The position numbers and the translations under genes are program-made. From Synergistales bacterium (GTDB lineage Bacteria; Synergistota; Synergistia; Synergistales; 79-D21), in NCBI GenBank assembly GCA_015657435.1, contig JADLKH010000004.1, positions 338,401 to 355,163 on the forward strand: a DNA stretch of 16,763 bases. The letters run 5' to 3'. Below, piece by piece: positions 6,658-12,417 of the stretch; position 1 is the stretch's first letter; every line of letters begins with the position of its first letter. The notes under the pieces are model-generated. The model ran no database searches. It was not told the DNA's origin and saw only the letters and a program-made list of their open reading frames with translations.

Positions 6658-7662
6658 CTATTTCGGAGCGATCTCCCTGTTCCAGCGTTCCACCAGGCGC
6701 GCCTTGTTCGCGGCGTCCCAGGCGTCGTCCTGGTGAACCAGGTTCATCTTTGAAAGGTTGAACCCTGTGTCGACCTTCGGAGCCTCGGAGGAAAGCGGGA
6801 TCACGTACCAATTGGCCACGACCGTCATGCCCTTCTTCGTGAGAATCCAGTCGTAGAGCTTTTTCGCGTTCAACGAGCCGGGAGCTCCCCGGATCAGCGA
6901 CATGGAGGCCGTTTCGAAGCCCGTGCCGTCGGCGGGGATGGCGATCTCAAGCGGGGCGCCGCCCTTCTTCAGCTTGATCAGGTCGTGCAGGTAGCCGATG
7001 GCGATGGGGATCTCGCCGATCGCCGCGCTCTTGCCCGGAGCGGATCCGGATTTCGTGTACTGGTCGACGCTTTTGTCCAGCTGCTTCAGGAAGGAGAAGG
7101 CCTTGTCCTCGCTGCCGCCCTGGATCCGGATGACGTTCGTCAGCACGTTGTAGGCGGTGCCGGATGTTCCGGGGTTGGCCATGCGGACCTTCTTCGCGTA
7201 TTCGGGCTTCACCAGGTCGGCCCACTTCTTCGGCATCTTCATCTTCAGTTCCTTCGCCCGGTTCGTGTTCATTCCGAAGGCGATGGGGCCCACGTACAGC
7301 CCGATCCAGTAGCGATCCTTGTCCCGGTAGCGGTCGGGGATCGTGTTGGCGGAACGGGAGCTGTAGGGAGTGGTCAGTCCCTTGGTCTTCGCCTCGATGT
7401 GAAGGGTGCCGACTCCGCCCACCCAGATCGCCGCCTGGGGGTTGTTCTTTTCGGCCTCGATCCGGGCCAGGGCCTCGCCGGTGGTCAGGCGGACCCATTC
7501 CACATGGATGCCCGTTTCCTTCTCGAAAGCGTCGAAGAGTTCCTTCGCGTTCGGTTCCTCGAGGGTCGTGTAGGCCTTCACCGTCTCGGCGGCCGACGCG
7601 CCCTGATAGAACATCGGGACGGACAACAGCGCGACAAAAAGCAGCAACCAAGCCTTCCTCAT
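6658..7662 (-). CDS. ABC transporter substrate-binding protein, AfuA-like (COG1840)
   Basis: A 334-residue exported protein. Residues 1-24 form a signal peptide (MRK, hydrophobic core, ASA cleavage site before AETVKAY). The mature part is a two-lobed type-II periplasmic binding protein with family blocks IWVGGVGTLHIEAKTKGL, LYVGPIAFGMN, MANPGTSGTAYN, IAIGYLHDL and PADGTGFETASM. No adjacent Tyr-Tyr iron ligand pair, as in ferric-binding FbpA, is present. His226, Asp227 and Glu250 have the same spacing I recall for the sugar-contacting residues of AfuA (His205, Asp206, Glu229), a sugar-phosphate binder. Its ATG follows TCGGGAGGTTGTTTCCTG. It is first in the operon, behind a candidate extended -10 promoter. 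Substrate is unproven; a phosphorylated sugar or other anion is favoured over iron. Confidence 0.87.
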   Translation of the reverse strand: MRKAWLLLFVALLSVPMFYQGASAAETVKAYTTLEEPNAKELFDAFEKETGIHVEWVRLTTGEALARIEAEKNNPQAAIWVGGVGTLHIEAKTKGLTTPYSSRSANTIPDRYRDKDRYWIGLYVGPIAFGMNTNRAKELKMKMPKKWADLVKPEYAKKVRMANPGTSGTAYNVLTNVIRIQGGSEDKAFSFLKQLDKSVDQYTKSGSAPGKSAAIGEIPIAIGYLHDLIKLKKGGAPLEIAIPADGTGFETASMSLIRGAPGSLNAKKLYDWILTKKGMTVVANWYVIPLSSEAPKVDTGFNLSKMNLVHQDDAWDAANKARLVERWNREIAPK

Positions 7663-7725
7663 CAGGAAACAACCTCCCGAATGGTTGATTTTGTGGAGCC
7701 AATGTCAAGGGGGACGACACGAACG

Positions 7726-7734
7726 AGTATAGCA
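7726..7734 (-). promoter_or_regulatory. Candidate extended -10 promoter for the ABC operon
   Basis: On the - strand the sequence reads TGC-TATACT, an extended -10 element with no clear -35. It would give a leader of roughly 57 bases before the binding-protein ATG at 7662. It is close to the divergent promoter of the baeRF-like gene. Sequence match only. Confidence 0.45.
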
Positions 7735-7743
7735 CCCTCCGTG

Positions 7744-7772
7744 TTGTCCGGGGCACCCCGCGATGTTATACT
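7744..7772 (+). promoter_or_regulatory. Sigma70-type promoter for the baeRF-like gene, with dyad in the spacer
   Basis: TTGTCC (7744-7749), a 17-base spacer and TATACT (7767-7772), with TG one base before the -10, make a good housekeeping promoter about 105 bases upstream of the ATG at 7878. The spacer contains a perfect GC dyad, CGGGG-CA-CCCCG (7749-7760), which could be an operator. Confidence 0.6.
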
Positions 7773-7877
7773 TGTCCTACTGATTGTTCATGTATTTAAC
7801 GTGGCAAATTAATTCTCATCCTCAATTCCCTTCTCGTCCCGCTTTTTTCGAATCGAATGCGAGAGGAGGTTTTTCCC

Positions 7878-8993
7878 ATGGAAACCCTTGACAAGGAATC
7901 CGTTGAAAGACTCGCTTCGGTTGCCCAAGGTCCCTGTGTCTCCCTCTACATGCCCACCAACCGCACCTCCCCCGATGCCCGGCAAGGACAGATCCGCATG
8001 AAGAACCTGGCCCGCCAGGCCGCACAGTCTCTGGCGGAGCACGGACTTGCCCCGGCGTCCGCCGACGAGCTGGTCGCCGTCCTCGACCGGATCATCCTCC
8101 AAATGCCCTTCTGGACGGAAGCGGCAGACGGACTGGCCGTTTTCACGCGGCCCGGGGAATCCTTCAGCTTCCGCCTGCCCGTGAGTTTTACGGAAAAGGT
8201 GGCCGTGGGGGACCGGTTCGTCCTGAAACCGCTTCTGGGGATCCTGTCCGGCGACGAATCGTATCTGCTTTTGACCCTGAGCCAGAAGGGTGTGCACCTT
8301 TTCCGGGGCAGCCGTGCGGGACTTTCGGAGATCCACGTGGACAACATGCCCGGGAGCCTCGACGAGGTGCTGAACTATGACGGTTTCGAGCGACGCGCCC
8401 AGGCCGGCACGCTCGGAGGCCACGGCACGGGCGACGAGCGGCCGAAGGAAGACATCGTCACCTACTTCCGGCGGATCGTGGAGGTGTTGAGCGCGGCCGT
8501 CAAAGGGGCCCGGGAACCCCTCGTCCTTGCGGGGGTGGAATACCTGCACCCGCTCTACCGCTCGGTGAGCCGGTACCCGAACATCCTTCCGGCCGGGATC
8601 ACCGGCAACGCGGAAAAACTCTCGCCCGAGCAGCTCCACGCCCAGGCCTGGCCGCTGGTGAGCCCTCTTCTGGAAAAGGCGAAGGCGGACGGCCTGGCGC
8701 GGTATCTCCGCGACGCCGGAACGGGCCGGACCGGGCAGGATCCGGAGGAAGTGTACTGGGCTTCCAGATCCGGCAGGGTCGAGACGGTCTTTCTGGCCGA
8801 AGGAGCGGCGAAGTGGGGAAAGGTGGATCCATTGAACATGACGATCGAACCGTCCGAGGGTCCCGGTCCGGGCCTCGAGGACCTGCTTGAAACGATCGCC
8901 CTGGAAACCTTCCTGAAGGAGGGCAGGGTGTTCGTCGTGCCCCAGGCCGAGATGCCCAACGGCGGTCCGGTGGCCGCGATTTACCGGTACTGA
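7878..8993 (+). CDS. Bacterial archaeo-eukaryotic release factor-like protein (baeRF family)
   Basis: A 371-residue soluble protein. I chose the ATG at 7878 because AGAGGAGG lies about eight bases upstream; an in-frame ATG at 7857 would place the ribosome-binding site inside the gene. Blocks typical of baeRF proteins are PCVSLYMPTNRT (19-30), FWTEAADGLAVFTRPG (79-93), VGDRFVLKPLL (110-120), LTLSQKGVHLFRG (132-144), PLVLAGVEYLHPLYR (214-228) and a C-terminal L7Ae-like region ending VPQAEMPNGGPVAAIYRY. A glycine loop GGHGTG at 180-185 sits roughly where eRF1 has its GGQ loop. These bacterial homologues are thought to act on ribosomes, perhaps in rescue or stress, but their reaction is not established. 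The gene is monocistronic, with its own promoter and terminator. Subfamily (3 or 7) not resolved by eye. Confidence 0.75.
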   Translation: METLDKESVERLASVAQGPCVSLYMPTNRTSPDARQGQIRMKNLARQAAQSLAEHGLAPASADELVAVLDRIILQMPFWTEAADGLAVFTRPGESFSFRLPVSFTEKVAVGDRFVLKPLLGILSGDESYLLLTLSQKGVHLFRGSRAGLSEIHVDNMPGSLDEVLNYDGFERRAQAGTLGGHGTGDERPKEDIVTYFRRIVEVLSAAVKGAREPLVLAGVEYLHPLYRSVSRYPNILPAGITGNAEKLSPEQLHAQAWPLVSPLLEKAKADGLARYLRDAGTGRTGQDPEEVYWASRSGRVETVFLAEGAAKWGKVDPLNMTIEPSEGPGPGLEDLLETIALETFLKEGRVFVVPQAEMPNGGPVAAIYRY

Positions 8994-9007
8994 GGCAGAT
9001 TTTTTCG

Positions 9008-9037
9008 AGGCCCTCCCTTTTCGGGGAGGGCCTTTTT
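9008..9037 (+). terminator. Intrinsic terminator of the baeRF-like gene
   Basis: A perfect ten-base stem, AGGCCCTCCC (9008-9017) with GGGAGGGCCT (9024-9033), has a six-base loop and a T run to 9037. It starts 15 bases after the stop codon. The run of T on the + strand only means it mainly serves the + strand gene; the stop of the convergent radical SAM gene overlaps the T run. Confidence 0.9.
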
Positions 9038-10197
9038 CATGGTTTCATGTTTTCGGTGAAGTGCCGGAAAAAGCGTTTGTATCCCTCGCAGAGGTAGTTC
9101 TTTCCTTCCTTCCCGTCGGGCGAACGCAGGATCCGGTCCTTGGGACAGCCGCCGAAGCACAGCCGGACGGCGGGGCAGGAAAAGCATTCCCGAGGCAGCC
9201 CGCAGGTCTTGTGCATGCCGAAGCGCCGGTTCTTCTCCATCAGCTCGCCCAGGGGCGTCTCGAGGAGGTTCCCCAGCCTGTAGTTGGCGAAGGCGTAGTG
9301 GTCGCAGGCATAAACGTCTCCGTTCGCCTCGACCGAGGCGCCGTGTCCGCAAAGGGCCTCGTGGACGCAAAGTCCTCCCGGCTCTCCCCGCATGTTGCCG
9401 AGCGTCGCTTCGAAGATCTGGACGAACTTGCGGCCGAAGTCCAGATCCTTCCAGCGGTCGAACACGCCGCAGAGGAAAGCCCCGTAATCCTCCGCCTCGA
9501 CGGAGAAGGGCGCCATCCCGCGTCCGAAAAGGGAACTGTGGCTTCCCGGGGGCATGCCGAAGCGCTGGCCTTCCTCGATCTCGAAAGGTGCGCCCGACGT
9601 TTCCACGACGGGCAGAAACTGCATGAAATCCGTAAACTGCCGGAGGAAATCGTAAACCTCCCGGGGATGTTTCGAGTTTGCCGCGTTCACGGTCGTCAGG
9701 GTGTTGAAGCTCACCTTGTGCCGCATCAAAAGCCCGATCCCTTCCATGGTCCTGCGGAAAGATCCGCCGCCCGGTCCCACCCGGTAGGCGTCGTGAAACC
9801 TTTCCGGACCGTCCAGGCTGACGCCGAGGAGGAACCCGTTTTCCGAGAAGAAGCGGCACCACTCGTCATCCAGCAGCGTCGCGTTGGTCTGGAGGGTGTT
9901 GACGATCTTCCGGTTTGAGCCGTACCGCTTTTCCAGAAGGAGCGCCTCGCGGAAAAAATCGAGCCCCGCCAGGGTCGGTTCGCCTCCGTGCCAGGCGAAC
10001 TCCACGGTGGCGTCCTTCCCGTTGATCTCGAGGTTCTGCCTGACGTAGGCCTCCAGGACCGCCCGGGTCATGCGGGACGACAACCCGCGAAGCAGAGCCG
10101 GTTTCTCGAGGTAGTAGCAGTAGGTGCACGCCAGGTTGCAGCGGCCTCCGACGACCTTTGCCATGACGGCAAAGGTCCGCGTGTCACCGCCGGCCAT
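9037..10197 (-). CDS. Anaerobic sulfatase-maturating enzyme (anSME), radical SAM/SPASM
   Basis: A 386-residue cytoplasmic enzyme that oxidises the active-site Ser or Cys of a sulfatase to formylglycine using S-adenosylmethionine and three Fe-S clusters. The radical SAM motif CNLACTYCYYL gives Cys20, Cys24 and Cys27. AWHGGEPTL follows, as is usual in this subfamily. The SPASM region has CVHEALC, then DVYACDHY, and the exact CX2CX5CX3C spacing in CFSCPAVRLCFGGC, with a last Cys in YLCEGY. The length is close to the family norm of about 370-400. The start at 10197 overlaps the sulfatase stop by 14 bases and has GGGAAG upstream; the alternative Met12 is weaker. Direct pairing with a sulfatase gene makes that sulfatase the expected substrate. 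Confidence 0.93.
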   Translation of the reverse strand: MAGGDTRTFAVMAKVVGGRCNLACTYCYYLEKPALLRGLSSRMTRAVLEAYVRQNLEINGKDATVEFAWHGGEPTLAGLDFFREALLLEKRYGSNRKIVNTLQTNATLLDDEWCRFFSENGFLLGVSLDGPERFHDAYRVGPGGGSFRRTMEGIGLLMRHKVSFNTLTTVNAANSKHPREVYDFLRQFTDFMQFLPVVETSGAPFEIEEGQRFGMPPGSHSSLFGRGMAPFSVEAEDYGAFLCGVFDRWKDLDFGRKFVQIFEATLGNMRGEPGGLCVHEALCGHGASVEANGDVYACDHYAFANYRLGNLLETPLGELMEKNRRFGMHKTCGLPRECFSCPAVRLCFGGCPKDRILRSPDGKEGKNYLCEGYKRFFRHFTENMKP

Positions 10198-11977
10198 CTC
10201 GTTGCTTCCCGAACCGCCTTCCGGCCAGAAGGGCGGCCGGAACCAGAAGCAGCAGGGCCGCCGCGGAAGCCGTTCCCGCGTCGCAGCCCCCGCTTTGCGT
10301 CCCGGACGGCAGGGGCTCTCCCGTATAGGCCGCGATCGCCTCGAAGAACTCCGAACCGTCGTCTTTTCCGATTTCCCGGTCGATCAGGCTGTTCAGCCTG
10401 TTGTTCAGCTCCGTGATCAGGACGGCGTTCGCCGCGGGGTCGCGGGCAAGGTTGTTCATTTCCTCCGGGTCGTTCTGCAGGTCGTACAGCTCGATATCGT
10501 TGTCCCGAAGGAGCTCGTGGAGGTTTTTGGGCTTGTTGAAGTTCGAGGAGAAATAGCGCGCGAACTTGTAGCGCTCCGTGATGATCGCCCGGACGAAGCC
10601 CCGGACGTCGGTGTCGAAGGTGTAGACAAGCTGCCCATCCGAGTCCAGGCTGCCCTGGGCCATGGTCATGGAGATCATCTCGAAGCAGAACAGCGCCGCG
10701 TCGCGCACGGACTCGGCGCTTCCGTCCATCAGTTCCATCAGGTTCTTCCCGCAGAGTCCGCGGGTGAGGGCGGCCTTTTCCCAGGAGCTGATGTTCGTCA
10801 TGTTGACGAAGGTCGGCGCGAGATCGATGTGGCTCGTCACCGACGAAATGGACCGTCCGCCCGGGTGTTCGGGATGCACGATGATCAGGGGAACGTGGAT
10901 GTTCTCTTCGTAGATGACCCCACCCTTGCCCTTCAGGCTGTGGGCTCCTCCCATCTCTCCATGGTCCGCGGTGAAGACGATGATCGTGTTGTCCAGCATG
11001 TCGAGGCCGATGAGCGTCCGGAGGAGGTCCGTCAGGTGATTGTCGCTGTCCTGGATGCAGTTGAAGTAATAATCGCGGAAGTCTTTCCACCCTTCGGCCG
11101 TCGTGACGGAACCGGTCTGCCGCTCCCAACGCGCCTTGTAGGCCCCGACGGCGGCGGGCAGCGTTCCGTCGTACAGGTTCTGGTTCCAGGAATCCGGGAT
11201 TCCGACGTCGTAGGACTTTTCGTAGAGCGGGTCGTCGGGCGCGCCTCCCACCTCGACCATCCCGTGGAACGTCGGGTCGGTGTTGTAGTACATCACGTCA
11301 TGGGGGTTGATCAGGTTGACGGCCAGGAAGAAGGACTGGCCGGCCGCGTTCCTTTCAGCGCCCCGGGTCTGCAGCCATTCGGCCGCGGCTCCCTCGATCT
11401 CCTCGTCCTTTTCGTACCCTTCCCACTTCGTGCCGATATAATCGCCGGAAACGTTCCAGTCAGCGAAGCCGTAACCTTCCAGATCCGTCAGGGGCTCCTC
11501 GTCGTCGTCCCCCAGGATCCCCGCGTTTCCCATGTGAAGCTTTCCCTTGTAGGCGGTGTAGTAACCCGCGGAGCGCATCCGGTCCCCGACGGTCGTGAGT
11601 TCCTCGGAAAGGGCCCCCTGCCAGTCGAAGTCGGTGTTGTCGATCATCTTCGTGTCGGGGATGTGGGTTCCCGTGTAGATGACCGACCGCGAGGAGGTGG
11701 ACATGGTGGCGCAGGCGTAGTGCTTCTCGAAGGTGGTGCCGAGATCGGCCAGGAGTTTCCGGGCCTCGTAGGCCGAGCCTTCCGGGTACTCCTCGAAATG
11801 GTGTTCCTGGTCCGTGACGATGAAGACGATATTGTAGTTCCCGTCTGCATTGAGCCTCGGCGTGCGTTCCAGGGTTCCGGCCAGCGAGGGGGTGTTTCCC
11901 TTTTCGGCTGCCCCGCACGACGGGGCAAGCATGGACAGGGCCACCGTCGTCGCCATGAGCTTTTTCCTGATCGGCAT
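10184..11977 (-). CDS. Exported serine-type sulfatase with Synergist-CTERM tail
   Basis: A 597-residue alkaline-phosphatase-superfamily hydrolase. The ATG at 11977 has AGGGGAGGGA upstream. Residues 1-24 look like a signal peptide (MPIRKKL, hydrophobic core, CGAA). Metal-binding blocks are NIVFIVTDQ (Asp56) and TADHGEMGGAHSLKGKGG. The nucleophile motif, normally C/S-x-P/A-x-R, reads S-T-S-S-R (Ser93 to Arg97) followed by SVIYTGTH, so it is serine-type with Pro replaced by Ser. The tail has SGGC (562-565), a hydrophobic stretch and GRRFGKQR, matching the Synergist-CTERM sorting signal and implying surface anchoring after processing. Ser-type sulfatases rely on anSME, whose gene follows with a 14-base overlap. 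The natural sulfate ester is unknown; a phospho- or phosphonate-ester hydrolase is a less likely alternative. Confidence 0.9.
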   Translation of the reverse strand: MPIRKKLMATTVALSMLAPSCGAAEKGNTPSLAGTLERTPRLNADGNYNIVFIVTDQEHHFEEYPEGSAYEARKLLADLGTTFEKHYACATMSTSSRSVIYTGTHIPDTKMIDNTDFDWQGALSEELTTVGDRMRSAGYYTAYKGKLHMGNAGILGDDDEEPLTDLEGYGFADWNVSGDYIGTKWEGYEKDEEIEGAAAEWLQTRGAERNAAGQSFFLAVNLINPHDVMYYNTDPTFHGMVEVGGAPDDPLYEKSYDVGIPDSWNQNLYDGTLPAAVGAYKARWERQTGSVTTAEGWKDFRDYYFNCIQDSDNHLTDLLRTLIGLDMLDNTIIVFTADHGEMGGAHSLKGKGGVIYEENIHVPLIIVHPEHPGGRSISSVTSHIDLAPTFVNMTNISSWEKAALTRGLCGKNLMELMDGSAESVRDAALFCFEMISMTMAQGSLDSDGQLVYTFDTDVRGFVRAIITERYKFARYFSSNFNKPKNLHELLRDNDIELYDLQNDPEEMNNLARDPAANAVLITELNNRLNSLIDREIGKDDGSEFFEAIAAYTGEPLPSGTQSGGCDAGTASAAALLLLVPAALLAGRRFGKQRDGRR

Positions 11978-12067
11978 GGTCTGGTCCCTCCCCTTTTCAG
12001 GATGCTTCTCAAGCGGAGCAAGATAGTTAAAAACAAATACGAGTGAACGACTGAGAGTGAAAGAGGG

Positions 12068-12085
12068 TTCAGGTCCTGTCCTGAA
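12068..12085. promoter_or_regulatory. Operator-like inverted repeat at the sulfatase transcription start
   Basis: TTCAGG-N6-CCTGAA spans 12068-12085, two bases downstream of the candidate -10 box and overlapping the predicted start point. The placement suits a repressor site. No regulator gene is adjacent, so the assignment rests on symmetry and position alone. Confidence 0.35.
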
Positions 12086-12086
12086 A

Positions 12087-12114
12087 ATTTTAGTCTCAAT
12101 TAAAAAAAAGGCAA
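12087..12114 (-). promoter_or_regulatory. Candidate promoter of the sulfatase-anSME operon
   Basis: On the - strand TTGCCT (12114-12109), a 16-base spacer containing a T run, and TAAAAT (12092-12087) resemble a sigma70 promoter, five of six matches at -10. The start point would be near 12080, about 105 bases before the sulfatase ATG. Confidence 0.5.
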
Positions 12115-12128
12115 GAACCTCAACCCAC

Positions 12129-12156
12129 TTGCGCTTTTTCAACGTTAAGTTACGAT
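12129..12156 (+). promoter_or_regulatory. Weak candidate promoter for the SLH porin
   Basis: TTGCGC (12129-12134), 16 bases, then TACGAT (12151-12156) gives a poor match to sigma70 boxes in the only AT-rich part upstream of the porin. If used, the leader would be about 255 bases, long for a simple gene. Confidence 0.25.
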
Positions 12157-12392
12157 ACAAAAGTAGATTTCGATTCACCACTGACAATCCTGTGAATCCT
12201 TTGCTTTCATCTCCGCTTCGAACCCCGGAAGGCCCGAAAGGAGGTGCACAACCCCCGGCCGGCAAGGGAGAGCGGATTTGTGAAGGCGGATCGGACCGGA
12301 GAGGGAGAAAAGGGAGAAGGCGGGTGAAGGAAACGTGGACACTTCACGGACCGAACCCGGATCGCCCCCCGGAAAGACCGCAAAAACCACAC

Positions 12393-12409
12393 ACAACCAA
12401 GGGGGTTGT
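12393..12409 (+). promoter_or_regulatory. Hairpin presenting the porin ribosome-binding site
   Basis: ACAACC (12393-12398) pairs with GGTTGT (12404-12409), leaving AAGGG in the loop, nine to ten bases before the ATG at 12418. The same GGGGGTTGT (12401-12409) is also perfectly complementary to ACAACCCCC at 12248-12256, so two exclusive folds are possible. Confidence 0.4.
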
Positions 12410-12417
12410 AAATCCAC

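Larger units (their letters stand above)
11978..12417. other. 440-bp divergent intergenic region
   Basis: This gene-free stretch separates the sulfatase operon (-) from the porin gene (+). Its centre (about 12085-12175) is AT-rich and holds the promoter candidates. The porin-proximal part is GC-rich with a 23-base pure-purine run (12298-12320) and several short hairpins, including GTGAAG/CTTCAC at 12324-12347. Open frames across it lack ribosome-binding sites and family resemblance. I see no small RNA gene or transposon end with confidence. Confidence 0.7.

Noticed and set aside
6658..7662. Ferric iron-binding protein (FbpA) assignment
   Set aside because: The adjacent Tyr-Tyr iron ligands are absent and the cleft residues fit an AfuA-like protein better.
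11905..11977. Lipoprotein signal on the sulfatase (APSC)
   Set aside because: Pro at -2 and Ala at -3 do not fit a lipobox; a type I signal peptide plus the C-terminal sorting tail explains the location better.
10124..12046. Long + strand open frame (about 640 codons) antisense to the sulfatase
   Set aside because: It mirrors the sulfatase codons, has no recognisable domain and no sensible ribosome-binding site.
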